Notes: generated by a model from the letters alone, not told the origin. A stretch of 64,000 nt of DNA from Candidatus Dormiibacterota bacterium (GCA_003139695.1 PLJM01000006.1:372001-436000), one strand, 5' to 3'. Counted from the first letter of the stretch, positions 19,786 to 29,035 are shown. Numbers and translations are program-made.

Positions 19786-21057
19786 CTAGATAGCCTCCGC
19801 AGCAATATCTGTTCGGAAGAAGGCCCCTGGGAATCGTACCTGCCGGGCCCCGGCCAGCGCCTTTTCACGGGCTTCAGCCACGGTTTTACCCAGGGCGGCG
19901 GACGTCACGACACGCCCTCCGTCTGTCACCAGGCCCCTGCCCGGCTCGAACTTGGTTCCGGCGTGGAAGATCAGCGCGCCCCGGGGAATTTCGGCCAGGC
20001 CCCTGATCTGGAGACCAAGCGTCATCGCCGCGTCATCGGGGTAATGGGCGGAGGCGACGACGATGGCGACCGATGCCTGCGGGCTCCAGCGGAGGTCGGG
20101 AAATGACGCAAGCGTGCCTTTCGAAGACGCCAGGGCGAGGGCAACGAGGTCCGATTCGAGGCGCGGGAGCACCGCCTGCGCCTCGGGGTCGCCAAAGCGG
20201 GCATTGAACTCGATGGCCCGAACGCCGGACTTGGTCAGCATCAAGCCGGCATACAGAACACCTCGGAACTCGTCGCCTGACGCAGCCAGCTCTCGAACGG
20301 CGGGGCGCAGGACCGAGTCCATGACCTCGGCCACGAGTGCGTCATCGACCCCCAGCGGTGGCGAGTAGGCGCCCATCCCACCGGTGTTCGCTCCCTGGTC
20401 ACCGTCGTGTGCCCGCTTGAAGTCGCGAGCGGGAGCGAGCGGGATCACCTCACTTCCGTCGGTCACCGCGAGCAGTGACAGCTCTGGGCCTTCGAGGAGC
20501 TCTTCGATGACCACGGTGGACCCGCTTCGGCCGAACCGTCCCTGAACGAGCATTGCGTCAATTGCCGCGCCTGCTTCGGCGACATTCGTGCAGACAATTA
20601 CGCCCTTGCCGCGCGCGAGCCCGTCCGCCTTGACCGCGACACGACCGTCGCGCTGGGCCGCCCATGCCTTCGCCGGTTGCGGTTGTGTGAAAACTTCAAA
20701 GTCGGCAGTTGGAATTCCGGCGCGGACCATCAACTGCTTGGCAAAAGACTTGCTGGACTCGATTCGGCCGGCGCCACGATTCGGGCCGAAGACGTTGAAA
20801 CCGGCGCTGCGCAGCGCATCGCCAACGCCGGCGTCGACCGCCGCCTCAGGCCCGAGGATGACAAGACCCAGCCGCTCGCGCTTGGCGAAATCGACGATCC
20901 GCACCACGTCCGAGGCGCCGATCGGGACGTTTCGGGCCATGCCCCCCGTCCCTCCGTTGCCTGGTGCGCAGTAAACGCGCTCGACGAGATCGGACTGCAC
21001 GCACTTCCAGACGAGCGCGTGCTCGCGAGCTCCAGAACCGACGACGAGCACTTTCAC
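19786..21057 (-). CDS. purD: Phosphoribosylamine-glycine ligase (GAR synthetase)
   Basis: ATP-dependent ligation of glycine to phosphoribosylamine. The 423 residues begin 'MKVLVVGSGAREHALVWK'. The ATP-grasp domain includes 'VAVKADGLARGKGVIVC' and 'VVIEELLEGPELSLLAVTDG'. The family signature 'GDQGANTGGMGAYSPPLG' is near residue 225, followed by 'YAGLMLTKSGVRAIEFNARF'. The start is GTG at 21057, with an AGGTG just upstream. It lies between guaA and purE on the same strand, separated from each by a repeat-bearing gap. Confidence 0.96.
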   Translation of the reverse strand: MKVLVVGSGAREHALVWKCVQSDLVERVYCAPGNGGTGGMARNVPIGASDVVRIVDFAKRERLGLVILGPEAAVDAGVGDALRSAGFNVFGPNRGAGRIESSKSFAKQLMVRAGIPTADFEVFTQPQPAKAWAAQRDGRVAVKADGLARGKGVIVCTNVAEAGAAIDAMLVQGRFGRSGSTVVIEELLEGPELSLLAVTDGSEVIPLAPARDFKRAHDGDQGANTGGMGAYSPPLGVDDALVAEVMDSVLRPAVRELAASGDEFRGVLYAGLMLTKSGVRAIEFNARFGDPEAQAVLPRLESDLVALALASSKGTLASFPDLRWSPQASVAIVVASAHYPDDAAMTLGLQIRGLAEIPRGALIFHAGTKFEPGRGLVTDGGRVVTSAALGKTVAEAREKALAGARQVRFPGAFFRTDIAAEAI

Positions 21058-21263
21058 CTAGCGGTATGAAAAGGAACCCGGATGGTTCCTTTTCATCGGC
21101 GGGCGCTTCGCGCGCGCCTGCTTATCCTCCGGTATAAGGATGGGCTTTGATCTCATAAGCTTTCTCCCCGCCACGAATGGGCGGTAATGGGGACAAAGTC
21201 ATGGCCGGGGGAACCCCGACCAACCCTGCAACGCTGGTTCTATAGAAAGGCGCGCTACTTGCT
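21058..21263. repeat. Palindromic repeat element, copy between guaA and purD
   Basis: No gene. Module A hairpin: 13-base perfect arms ATGAAAAGGAACC / GGTTCCTTTTCAT (21066-21078, 21084-21096), loop CGGAT. A 40-base stretch (21097-21136) is identical to 28135-28174. Module C hairpin: TGGCCGGGG-gaa-CCCCGACCA (21202-21222), one arm mismatch. The order A, 40-base core, C is the same as in the copy at 28104-28260. It lies directly upstream of the purD GTG, so it is transcribed if guaBA and purD share an mRNA. Confidence 0.75.
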
Positions 21264-22919
21264 CTATTCCCACTCGATGGTGCCGGGTGGCTTGCTCGTG
21301 ATGTCGAAGACGATCCGGTTGACGCCCTTCACCTCGTTCACGATCCGGTTGCTGATGCGCGCGAGCACCTCGTAAGGGACGCGCGCCCAGTCGGCGGTCA
21401 TCGCGTCTTCGCTGGTGACGACTCGAATGGCGACCACGTTGGCGTACGTCCTGTAATCGCCCATCACGCCCACGGTCTCGAGCGGCGTCAGCACTGCGAA
21501 CGACTGCCACACCTGTCGGTAGAGACCATTGCGCTTGATCTCGTCGACCACCACCCAATCGGCGTTGCGCAGGATCTCGAGACGCTCAGCGGTGACCTCG
21601 CCGAGGCACCGGATCGAAAGCCCCGGACCTGGGAAGGGTTGGCGGTAGACCATCTCTTCCGGCATCCCGAGCTCCATCCCCACCGACCGCACCTCATCCT
21701 TGAAGAGGTAGCGGAGCGGTTCGATGAGCTGGAAGCGAAGCCCCGGTGGAAGCCCGCCGACGTTGTGATGGGTCTTGATCTTGACGGCGGTCGAAGAGAC
21801 GTCGGCCGCAGTGGACTCGATGACGTCCGGGTAGAGGGTGCCCTGGGCGAGGAAGTCGATGTGGCCGAGGCTCAGCGCCTCCGCCTCGAACACCGTGATG
21901 AACTCCCGCCCGACGATGCGCCGCTTCTGCTCCGGGTCGATCACACCGCGCAGGGCGTCGAGGAACCTGTCGGTCGCGTCGACATACCTGATGTTCATGT
22001 CCAGGTTGCCATGCATCACCGCGAGCACTCGCTCCGGCTCCTCCTTGCGCAGAAGGCCGTTGTTGACGAAGACGCATGTCAGCTGGTCGCCGATTGCCCG
22101 ATGCACGAGCGTCGCGGCCACGGCCGAGTCGACGCCGCCCGACAGCGCGCAGATCACGCGGCCCGACCCGACCTGCGCGCGAATGCTCTCGATCGCTTCG
22201 GCGATGAAGGAACCTGCCGTCCACGACGCATCGCACTTGCATACGCCGTACAGGAAGTTCCGCAGCACCTCCCTGCCGCTGGGTGTGTGCACGACCTCGG
22301 GGTGGAACTGGATGCCGAAGATTCCGTGGCCGTCGGTGAACGCGGCCACTGGTGAGTTTCCGCTCGATGCGAGCGAGTGGAAGCCGGGGGGCAGCTCGCT
22401 GACGTGGTCGCCATGGCTCATCCAGACGGGCAGCTCGGAGCTCAAGCCCTTGAACAGGCCATTGGGCTCCCGCACCGCGAGGAGCGCGGGACCGTATTCG
22501 CGAGCCTGGCCGGGATCGACCTTGCCCCCGAGGTGGTGGGCGATCAGCTGCATGCCGTAGCAGATTCCCAGCACCGGGACGCCGGCGCGCAGTGCTTCCG
22601 GGTCGACCTGTGGGGCACCTGGCTCGTAGACGCTCGAAGGGCCACCGCTCAGGATCAGCCCCGCCGGGTGGCGTTCTTTCAGCTCCGCCCAGGGGGTCGT
22701 CCCCGGCACCAGCTCGCAGTACACATGGGCCTCACGCACACGCCGCGCGATGAGCTGGCTGAATTGCGAGCCGAAGTCCAGAACGAGGACGGTTTGTTGC
22801 CGATTGACGGGGGGGCTGCCCCCCCGTACGACGTCCGGGCGGAGCCCAGCCGCCGCGCCCCCCCGTGCGCCGCCCTTGGTCTCCTTGCGGGGCCGGGCGG
22901 CGGTGGCGGTCTTGCTCAG
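21264..22919 (-). CDS. guaA: GMP synthase (glutamine-hydrolysing)
   Basis: Amidates XMP to GMP. The class I glutaminase domain starts '[20 protein letters not shown]' and has the nucleophile '[17 protein letters not shown]'. The synthetase domain has the PP-loop '[19 protein letters not shown]'. The C-terminal dimerisation domain ends '[13 protein letters not shown]'. The start is a problem: between the guaB stop and the conserved core no ATG, GTG or TTG exists in frame. The only candidate is CTG at 22919, overlapping the guaB TGA as CTGA. It would add about 40 Arg/Lys/Gly-rich residues encoded by a G/C-run palindrome (22807-22827). The frame is open upstream to 23273, but that is inside guaB. 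Confidence 0.93.
   Translation of the reverse strand: MSKTATAARPRKETKGGARGGAAAGLRPDVVRGGSPPVNRQQTVLVLDFGSQFSQLIARRVREAHVYCELVPGTTPWAELKERHPAGLILSGGPSSVYEPGAPQVDPEALRAGVPVLGICYGMQLIAHHLGGKVDPGQAREYGPALLAVREPNGLFKGLSSELPVWMSHGDHVSELPPGFHSLASSGNSPVAAFTDGHGIFGIQFHPEVVHTPSGREVLRNFLYGVCKCDASWTAGSFIAEAIESIRAQVGSGRVICALSGGVDSAVAATLVHRAIGDQLTCVFVNNGLLRKEEPERVLAVMHGNLDMNIRYVDATDRFLDALRGVIDPEQKRRIVGREFITVFEAEALSLGHIDFLAQGTLYPDVIESTAADVSSTAVKIKTHHNVGGLPPGLRFQLIEPLRYLFKDEVRSVGMELGMPEEMVYRQPFPGPGLSIRCLGEVTAERLEILRNADWVVVDEIKRNGLYRQVWQSFAVLTPLETVGVMGDYRTYANVVAIRVVTSEDAMTADWARVPYEVLARISNRIVNEVKGVNRIVFDITSKPPGTIEWE
22807..22827. repeat. G/C-run palindrome at the guaA N-terminus
   Basis: Perfect 9-base arms ACGGGGGGG / CCCCCCCGT around a CTG loop, immediately before the codons of the conserved GuaA core. 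Runs of seven G and seven C are prone to slippage and to sequencing error. Another run of seven C follows at 22858-22864. The hairpin would lie in the mRNA just ahead of the GuaA core and could influence its translation. Confidence 0.6.
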
Positions 22920-24121
22920 GCCTTTCCCATCCCCACGTGCTGGGCCTGCTGGAAGCTCTTGCCCTCTGAGGTGATCGACGGCGCGATGACCATCTCGACG
23001 TGCTGGAACTCGGGGATGTCGTTGGCGCCACAGACGCCAAGCGCAGATCGAAGGGCTCCCGCAAAGTTCTGCGAGCCATCGTCTACGCGCGCCGGGCCGA
23101 GCAGGATCTCTTTGAGAGTCGCCTTGGTGCCGACGTGGATGCGCGTTCCACGCGGCAGGTTGGGGTCGGGCGTCGCCATGCCCCAGTTGAAACCGTTGGA
23201 CGCGGACTCCTCGGCGCCTGCGAGCGGCGTCCCGATCATGACCGCGTCGGCTCCGGACGCGAATGCCTTGCACACATCCGCGCCGATGCGCATGCCGCCA
23301 TCGGTGATCACTGCGACGCGCCTGCCGCCTCTCCTCATGTGCTCGTCACGCGCGGCCGCGACGTCGGCAGTGGCTGTCACCTGCGGCACGCCGACCCCGA
23401 GAACACCACGCGTGGTGCACGCAGCACCAGGTCCGACGCCGACGAGGATGCCGGCGATCCCGGTTTCCATCAGCTCCAGCGCAGTTTCGTAATGCACGCA
23501 GTTGCCGACGACGACGGGGATGTCGCAGGCCCTGACCAGCTCCTCGAACGAGAGCTGGTGATAAGACCTCGACGAATGGCGGGCGGTGAGCACTGTGCCC
23601 TGGACGACCAGGACGTCCGCGCCGGCTTTCTGGGCCAGCTCGGCGCGCTCGGCGGCACGGGCGGGGATCGTCGAGACGGCGCACGCGACGCCCGCAGCCT
23701 TGATCGCATTGATCCGCTCCGAGATGAGCTTGGGCTTGACCGGTTCGCGGTAGACCTCTTTGAGGAGCGCGTTGACGGAAGCCTTGTCCGCCTCTGCGAT
23801 TCGCTTGATGATTGGGGCGGAGTCTTCGTAGCGGGTGTGGACCCCGTCGAGGTTGAGGACTGCGATGCCGCCGAGCTTGCCCATCGCGATCGCAAACTCG
23901 ACATCGACGACGCCGTCCATCGCGGAGCCCCAGATCGGGATCGGAAGCTTGAGGCGGTCGCCCAGAGCGAAGGAGATGTCGACCTCGTCGGGGTTGAGCG
24001 TCACGCCACCGGGCACGAGCGCCACCTCGTCGAAACCATAAGCGCGGCGTGCGTAGCGTCCTATTCCTATCTGGAGTCCAGACTGGCCGATCTGAAGGCC
24101 AGACTGCTCCCCGGGAACCAC
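22916..24121 (-). CDS. GuaB3-type IMP dehydrogenase
   Basis: NAD-dependent oxidation of IMP to XMP is the expected role. The 401 residues lack the CBS pair and match the GuaB3 branch common in Actinobacteria: '[19 protein letters not shown]' at the N-terminus, '[20 protein letters not shown]', then the catalytic Cys loop '[20 protein letters not shown]' and '[19 protein letters not shown]'. The start at 24121 is GTG. Residues 6-19 are a tandem duplication (QSGLQIG twice, 24065-24106) not expected in the family. The stop overlaps the putative guaA CTG. IMPDH activity of GuaB3 proteins is less well established than that of canonical GuaB. Confidence 0.9.
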   Translation of the reverse strand: MVPGEQSGLQIGQSGLQIGIGRYARRAYGFDEVALVPGGVTLNPDEVDISFALGDRLKLPIPIWGSAMDGVVDVEFAIAMGKLGGIAVLNLDGVHTRYEDSAPIIKRIAEADKASVNALLKEVYREPVKPKLISERINAIKAAGVACAVSTIPARAAERAELAQKAGADVLVVQGTVLTARHSSRSYHQLSFEELVRACDIPVVVGNCVHYETALELMETGIAGILVGVGPGAACTTRGVLGVGVPQVTATADVAAARDEHMRRGGRRVAVITDGGMRIGADVCKAFASGADAVMIGTPLAGAEESASNGFNWGMATPDPNLPRGTRIHVGTKATLKEILLGPARVDDGSQNFAGALRSALGVCGANDIPEFQHVEMVIAPSITSEGKSFQQAQHVGMGKA

Positions 24122-24186
24122 TCCGCGGGTTGCGAGCCGACTCTGATTCAGGGTGTGCTTACTCCAATGGCGGCGGGCTTTTCGAA

Positions 24187-24192
24187 ATTATA
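24187..24192 (-). promoter_or_regulatory. Candidate -10 box for guaB-guaA
   Basis: The minus strand reads TATAAT at 24192 to 24187, 66 bases before the guaB GTG. No good -35 is visible. The divergent DUF4332 gene starts at 24248, so the 126-base gap must hold promoters for both directions. Confidence 0.35.
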
Positions 24193-24247
24193 ACTAGAAC
24201 CAGACCGCGACCACGTTGTGCGATGTGGGGCCGCATATCCTTTACCT

Positions 24248-24673
24248 GTGTACCGGACGCTGGAGTACCTTCGCGGGATCTCTGAAGACGACGTTCGCCG
24301 CCTCCGTTCGCGAGGGATCCAGCACACAAACCAACTGCTACACCGCACCTCGCTTGGTATCGATCGTGAGCGGCTCTCCAAGAAAACCGGCATCACTCCT
24401 GAGCGCTTGCTCGAGTTCGCGCATCAGTGCACGCTGCTCGAGGTCTCAGGCATGGAGCGCCAGCTGCCAGTCGTCCGCCGCTTCGGCATCGAATCGATGA
24501 AAGGGCTGCGCGCTCAGGACGCGACTGAGCTGCACGCCAAGGTCGCGGACGCCGTCGGCCTGGCCGGCGCCCCAAGCCTTTCGGATGTGCAGTACTGGAT
24601 CAGCCAGGCGACAGCACTGGACATCGTCGAAGAGGTGGAGGAGAAGAAGCCCCCCCTTCGCGCGATCAGTTAA
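24248..24673 (+). CDS. DUF4332 domain protein
   Basis: About 141 residues from GTG at 24248, which begins 'YRTLEYLRGISEDDVRRLRS'. The frame is open 30 bases further upstream. It shows two tandem helix-hairpin-helix-like units: 'IQHTNQLLHRTSLGIDRERL' followed by 'TGITPERLLEFAHQCTL', then 'RFGIESMKGLRAQDATELHA'. This is the DUF4332 pattern, related to SAM/HhH folds that bind nucleic acid in other proteins. The function is unknown. It is divergent from guaB, and its last 8 bases overlap the convergent acyltransferase gene. Confidence 0.7.
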   Translation: MYRTLEYLRGISEDDVRRLRSRGIQHTNQLLHRTSLGIDRERLSKKTGITPERLLEFAHQCTLLEVSGMERQLPVVRRFGIESMKGLRAQDATELHAKVADAVGLAGAPSLSDVQYWISQATALDIVEEVEEKKPPLRAIS

Positions 24674-25721
24674 AGATGCTGCGCCGGCGCTTCAGATTTT
24701 CGTAGACGCCCTTCTGAATCGTTTCGCGTACCTCGTCGGCGAGGGCCATCACGAGGTTTCGGTCGTCGGCCGCGTCCGGGGGGTACGTCTCCACGTGGAT
24801 CGGCTCGTGGAACTGGATCCGCCATTTGCTCGGCAACGGCAGCAACCCGAGCGGGCCCAGCCACGGCCAGAACGGCGTCACCGGCACGTAGGGCATGCCG
24901 AGTGCCCTCGCCACTGGCGCGAGGTCGGCGATCATGGGGTAGATCTCCTCCGACCCCACCACCGACACCGGGATGATCGGCGCGCCCGCCCGAATCGCCG
25001 TCGACACGAACCCGCCACGTCCGAATCGCCGTAAGCGGTAGCGGTCCTTGAAAGGCTTGCCGGTTCCCTTGACGCCTTCCGGAAAGACAAGCACCAGCTC
25101 GTCTCGCTCGAGCAATCGGCGGGTGTCGTCGGGATGGCCCACTGTCTGCCCGGTTCGCCGAAGGAACCAGCTGAGTATGGGCATGCCCATGAAAAGGCTC
25201 GCCACCAGCGCCCTCACGTGGCGAGGGTGAGGGTGCTCGACGAACATCGCCGTCTTGATCATCGTGCCGTCCCATGGCAGCACGCCGGCATGGTTGGCCA
25301 CGAGGAGTGCTCGACCTGCTGCCGGCACGTTCTCGATGCCAGTGGTCTCGACCCGCCAGTAGTCGCGGTACAGGACCTTGAAGACGGAGAGGAACGATTC
25401 TGTCCATTGCGGGTCAAACCCAAAGTCGTCCACCGAGTACGCGGTGCCACGCTGAGCAAGCTCGCGCTGCTGATAGGCAAATTGAACAAAACCCATTACG
25501 CGGTTGAGGTCGATGATTTCGTGGCCGGTCGCTTCGCGTAATCGGGTCGACAGCTCGACCAGACCCTGCATGGCATAGGCCGGCGCGTTGCGCTGCAGAC
25601 GGCGAACCGCCTTGGGCATGCGAAGACCCTGCGGGGCAGGCTTGACGATTTCCGCCTTGCGGCTGCGCTTCTTCAACTGTTTCTTGGGCTCGGTCATCAC
25701 GCCGGCAGGCTCGGCGGTCAC
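24666..25721 (-). CDS. 1-acylglycerol-3-phosphate acyltransferase-like protein (PlsC family)
   Basis: 351 residues. The acyltransferase core (about 120-320) has 'LLVANHAGVLPWDGTMI' in the place of the NHxxxxD catalytic motif and 'ELVLVFPEGVKGTGKPF' as the FPEG acceptor motif, followed by 'GAPIIPVSVVGSEEIYPM'. The N-terminal 100 residues are basic and helical. The start overlaps the end of the epimerase gene by 4 bases (ATGA). The same epimerase-acyltransferase pairing is known in mycobacteria (Rv0501/Rv0502), suggesting a joint role in lipid or envelope metabolism. The acyl acceptor is not known. Confidence 0.88.
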   Translation of the reverse strand: MTAEPAGVMTEPKKQLKKRSRKAEIVKPAPQGLRMPKAVRRLQRNAPAYAMQGLVELSTRLREATGHEIIDLNRVMGFVQFAYQQRELAQRGTAYSVDDFGFDPQWTESFLSVFKVLYRDYWRVETTGIENVPAAGRALLVANHAGVLPWDGTMIKTAMFVEHPHPRHVRALVASLFMGMPILSWFLRRTGQTVGHPDDTRRLLERDELVLVFPEGVKGTGKPFKDRYRLRRFGRGGFVSTAIRAGAPIIPVSVVGSEEIYPMIADLAPVARALGMPYVPVTPFWPWLGPLGLLPLPSKWRIQFHEPIHVETYPPDAADDRNLVMALADEVRETIQKGVYENLKRRRSIFN

Positions 25722-26788
25722 CGTCGGGTCACCAGCGAGGTCGAGCCCGGCTGATGGCCGCGGAGCTCCTGCCGCCGGCGCCGCTGCAGGAAGACCTGGA
25801 GCTCATACTCCTGCGGCGGTGACGGCGCTTCGATAACCTCCGCCGCTTTGCCTCGCGCGAAACCGTCCATCACGGCACGGGTTGAGTAGGCCGGGCTCCA
25901 GCCGAACTCTGCCGCGAGCCGGGCGCAGTCGGCGACCGAGCCGAACGCCAGGACGTCGGCGAGGTGGCCGGGCAGGAAGATCCCTGTCAACGCGCGCAAA
26001 CCGACCCTCGCCATCCACCTGCCGTACGGAAAAAGAACCGGTGCGGGGCGGCCACCCATGATCGCTATCGCCTGGCTGACGAGCACCACGCCGCTGCCGG
26101 CGACGTTAAAGACGCCAGGGTGCTCGCCGAGGACCGAGCGGACAATTGCCTCGGCCGCGTCCTCTTCGTGCAGCAGCTGAAGGCGGGGGTCGAAGCCGGC
26201 AAAGGTGGGCACGATCGGCAGCGACAGATATTTGGCGAGGGTCGTTTCCTCGGTCACGCGATAACCGAGTCGCAGTGTGGTGACATCGCAATGCGGGTTG
26301 CGCAGCGCGAATTCGCCGACAAACTGCTCCACCTCGCGCAGGTCGCGCGTGGCGCTTGGGCCTTCGCGTTCGGGTCCGACCATGTCCTCCGAGAAGAAGG
26401 AGGGATCGGTGGGGCTCGCGTCATAGATGGCCTGGCTCGACTTCACCACCACGCGCTCCACCCGACTCGCAGGCCCCGTACAACCGGTCAGCAAATTCAT
26501 CGTGCCGATCACATTCGTCTCGTGGGAGGCGCGGCCATCCTGGGCCGAGTCAACGGTCAGCGCCATATGCACGACTGTGTCGATGCGCAGCTGCCTGATC
26601 AGCTTTGCGATCGCGGCGTGCCGCGTGTCGGCGTGGACGAAGTCCATCTCCTCGAGTGCGCTGACAGGGTCTGCCACGTCGCAGCCGAAAAGAAAGCGCA
26701 CCTGCGGAGCCAGTTGGCGCGCGACCTCGGCACCAAGAGGATTGGAGACACCCGTCATGAGGACGCGGTTAGGTCGGGAGGAAATCAC
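25718..26788 (-). CDS. NAD-dependent epimerase/dehydratase family protein (extended SDR)
   Basis: 356 residues with an N-terminal Rossmann start 'RVLMTGVSNPLGAEVARQL' (GxxxxG) and an acidic residue after beta-2 ('LFGCDVADPVS'), pointing to NAD. 'VHMALTVDSAQDGRASHE' and 'TNVIGTMNLLTGC' are extended-SDR features, and 'VVVKSSQAIYDASP' supplies the Ser/Tyr region, though a clean YxxxK is not seen. The C-terminus is basic. It begins 10 bases after gdh and overlaps the acyltransferase by 4 bases. The substrate is unknown, and a sugar epimerase is only one option. Confidence 0.85.
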   Translation of the reverse strand: MISSRPNRVLMTGVSNPLGAEVARQLAPQVRFLFGCDVADPVSALEEMDFVHADTRHAAIAKLIRQLRIDTVVHMALTVDSAQDGRASHETNVIGTMNLLTGCTGPASRVERVVVKSSQAIYDASPTDPSFFSEDMVGPEREGPSATRDLREVEQFVGEFALRNPHCDVTTLRLGYRVTEETTLAKYLSLPIVPTFAGFDPRLQLLHEEDAAEAIVRSVLGEHPGVFNVAGSGVVLVSQAIAIMGGRPAPVLFPYGRWMARVGLRALTGIFLPGHLADVLAFGSVADCARLAAEFGWSPAYSTRAVMDGFARGKAAEVIEAPSPPQEYELQVFLQRRRRQELRGHQPGSTSLVTRR

Positions 26789-26797
26789 CTCTCCCGA

Positions 26798-28054
26798 TTA
26801 TGGATATATCCCTCTAACCGTCGTCGCGTTGGCTACGCGCTGGACTGCGAGCGCGTATGCGGCCAGGCGCATGTCGATCCGCTTGTTCACCGACGTGTGG
26901 AGAATCTCGTAGAACGCGCGAGTGATCACGTGGTGCAGCTTGGTGTTGATCTCCTCCTCCTCCCAGAAGAAGGCCTGGAGGTCCTGGACCCACTCGAAGT
27001 AGGAGACGATCACGCCTCCGGCGTTGGCGATGATGTCGGGGATCACGAAGGTTCCAGCCTCGTGCAGGATGGGATCCGCTTCAGGCGCGATCGCTGCATT
27101 TGCGCCTTCAGTGATCAGCCGCGCGCGAATCTTGGCCGCGTTGTCGGCGGTGATCTGGTCCTGCACCGCGGCAGGCACCAGCACCGTCACGGGCAGCTCC
27201 AAGAGCTCCTCATTGGTGATGTTTTCCGCCTTCTTGAAGCCGCTGATGCTTCCCCGTACCTGGCGGTGCTCCTCGAGCGCAGCGAGGTCCAGGCCTTTCG
27301 GGTTGTAGACCCCGCCCTTCGAGTCGCTGACCGCCACGACGCGCAGCCCTGCTTCGGACAAGAGCCTCGCTGTCGATCTGCCGACCTGGCCGTATCCCTG
27401 CACTGCCATCGTCGGGATCTCGTCTTCGACATGAAGGTACTTGAGCGCCTCGAGGGTCAGGTAGGTGGCGCCTCGGCCGGGGGCGTCGACCCGTCCCTCG
27501 GATCCGCCGACGTCCACGGGCTTGCCGGTCACAGAAGCAGTGACCGAATGGCCCGAGTGCATCGAGATCGTGTCCATGATCCAGGCCATGGTCTGCGGGT
27601 TGGTGCCCATGTCAGGCGCAGGAATGTCCTTCTCTGGGCCCAGCAGGATGGCGATCTCAGTTGCATATCGACGCGTGAGGTGTTCGAGCTCGTTTTGCGA
27701 GAGCTTTAGCGGGTCGCACGCAACAGCGCCCTTGGCGCCTCCGTACGGCAGGCCGACCGCCGCGCATTTCCAGGTCATCAACATCGCGAGCGCCTTGACC
27801 AGGTCGAGCGTGACCAGCGGGTGGTAGCGAATACCCCCCTTGGCCGGCCCCCGGCTGATGTTGTGCTGGACGCGCCAGCCGGTGAACACGTGGACCCCGC
27901 CATTGTCCAGGCGAACGGGGAAGTGCACGGTCAGCTCGCGCTTGACCTCGCGAAGGCCCCTGCGCGCATCGTCTGAGAGGCCGATGACCTCGGCCGCTGC
28001 GTCAAAACGCTGTTGGGCGGACTGGAAAGCTGTGACCCGAGTCTCGACCGCCAT
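26798..28054 (-). CDS. Glutamate dehydrogenase (Glu/Leu/Phe/Val dehydrogenase family)
   Basis: Interconverts glutamate and 2-oxoglutarate. The 418 residues match the hexameric short form. The N-terminal domain has 'GWRVQHNISRGPAKGGIRYH', and the catalytic Lys lies in 'MLMTWKCAAVGLPYGGAKGA' (first of two active-site lysines), followed by 'PAPDMGTNPQTMAWIMD'. The dinucleotide domain has 'MAVQGYGQVGRSTARLLSE' and 'NAGGVIVSYFEWVQDLQAFF'. Leucine-type dehydrogenases share parts of this, but length and motifs favour glutamate. It leads the gdh-epimerase-acyltransferase set. Confidence 0.93.
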   Translation of the reverse strand: MAVETRVTAFQSAQQRFDAAAEVIGLSDDARRGLREVKRELTVHFPVRLDNGGVHVFTGWRVQHNISRGPAKGGIRYHPLVTLDLVKALAMLMTWKCAAVGLPYGGAKGAVACDPLKLSQNELEHLTRRYATEIAILLGPEKDIPAPDMGTNPQTMAWIMDTISMHSGHSVTASVTGKPVDVGGSEGRVDAPGRGATYLTLEALKYLHVEDEIPTMAVQGYGQVGRSTARLLSEAGLRVVAVSDSKGGVYNPKGLDLAALEEHRQVRGSISGFKKAENITNEELLELPVTVLVPAAVQDQITADNAAKIRARLITEGANAAIAPEADPILHEAGTFVIPDIIANAGGVIVSYFEWVQDLQAFFWEEEEINTKLHHVITRAFYEILHTSVNKRIDMRLAAYALAVQRVANATTVRGIYP

Positions 28055-28082
28055 TTGCGGTCTCCGAGTTTACTCCGAGGGC

Positions 28083-28260
28083 GGGGAGCCTTCGGCTCCC
28101 CTTATGAGAAGGAACCCGGATGGTTCCTTCTCATCGGCGGGCGCTTCGCGCGCGCCTGCTTATCCTCCGGTATATCGACCAGTCTTAATTGAGAAGGCCT
28201 TCTCAGGGCCACGATTGAGAGTCGCTTAAAACAAAGCCATGGCCGGGGGGACCCCGGCCA
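28083..28260. repeat. Palindromic repeat element between gdh and the DUF881 genes
   Basis: No gene. In order: GGGGAGCC-ttc-GGCTCCCC (28083-28101). Module A, ATGAGAAGGAACC / GGTTCCTTCTCAT with loop CGGAT (28104-28134), whose arms differ from copy 21066-21096 by an A-to-G paired with a T-to-C. The 40-base core 28135-28174, identical to 21097-21136. GAGAAGGCCTTCTC (28191-28204). Module C, TGGCCGGGG-gga-CCCCGGCCA (28240-28260). The gap lies between divergent genes, so promoters for both must also lie within 28055-28312. Confidence 0.75.
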
Positions 28261-28312
28261 TCCCTGCCACGCTGGTCTCGTACGAGCGCGTGTCTAGGCC
28301 AGAATTGGGCCG

Positions 28313-29035
28313 ATGTCCAGGAGGCGGGTGGTCAGCATTTTCGTGGTGGCGGCGGTCGCCATGGCCACGGGCTTTCTCGTCGCCGGGCAGGCCAAGGTCC
28401 AGCTGCTGACGCCCTCCAACCAGGTTGCGCGGTACCAGGCCCTAGTGCGCAGCGTGCAGGAGCTGGAGGCGAGCAACGCCGACTCGCGCCAGAAGATCGC
28501 CGCGCTCCGCGCGCAGATCGACGCCCTCGAGGCCGCCGCAGCTCAGCGATCCGCGTCGACGCAAGCCTTACAAAGCAAGGTTGCCGACCTGCGGGCGCGC
28601 GCCGCGCTGACGCCGCTCAGCGGCCCGGGAGTTGAAATCGACCTCGCCGACGGCGTCCCCGGGCCCGACTCAACCGGCGGATCCGGTTACCAGGTCAACT
28701 TCAAAGACGTGCAGGACCTTGTCAACCTTCTATTTGCTGAAGGTGCCGAGGGGATCGCGGTGAACGGGCACCGAATCACGCCGTTGAGCTACTTCTCGGG
28801 TTCGGGTGGCGAAGTGATCGTCGACCAAGGGCCGCCCATCAATGCGCCCATCAAATTGCAGGCGGTCGGCAACCGCACGCGCATGGAAGCGGCCCTTGAC
28901 GATCCTTCGGTGCTGCCCGACATCCGGGCCCGCGAGGTGCAGTTCCAACTCCAGGTCAGCTTCAGCGGAGGTCCCGACTATTCGCTCCCGGCCTACGACT
29001 CCAGCCTGGAGACAAGCCATGTCAGCCCTCTTTAA
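28313..29035 (+). CDS. DUF881 family membrane-anchored protein, first of a pair
   Basis: 240 residues. The N-terminal helix (residues 5-25, 'VVSIFVVAAVAMATGFLVAG') acts as signal anchor. A coiled coil follows at about 40-95 ('LVRSVQELEASNADSRQKIA'), then an extracytoplasmic DUF881 domain with 'LTPLSGPGVEIDLADG' and 'AEGAEGIAVNGHRITPLS'. DUF881 genes occur in tandem in Gram-positive-type bacteria, often near division genes, but no function is established. Its last 17 bases overlap the second copy. Confidence 0.85.
   Translation: MSRRRVVSIFVVAAVAMATGFLVAGQAKVQLLTPSNQVARYQALVRSVQELEASNADSRQKIAALRAQIDALEAAAAQRSASTQALQSKVADLRARAALTPLSGPGVEIDLADGVPGPDSTGGSGYQVNFKDVQDLVNLLFAEGAEGIAVNGHRITPLSYFSGSGGEVIVDQGPPINAPIKLQAVGNRTRMEAALDDPSVLPDIRAREVQFQLQVSFSGGPDYSLPAYDSSLETSHVSPL

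Noticed and set aside
19502..19786. 94-codon minus-strand frame filling the purD-purE gap
   Set aside because: Starts at a GTG overlapping the purD stop but encodes low-complexity Arg/Pro/Ala sequence across a palindrome; more likely non-coding.
25964..27709. 581-codon plus-strand frame opposite the epimerase and gdh
   Set aside because: Antisense to two clear genes; the translation is His/Arg/Asp-rich without any fold signature.
28083..28101. GGGGAGCC-ttc-GGCTCCCC as an intrinsic terminator
   Set aside because: No T-run on either strand and it lies upstream of both divergent genes, so it has no transcript to terminate.
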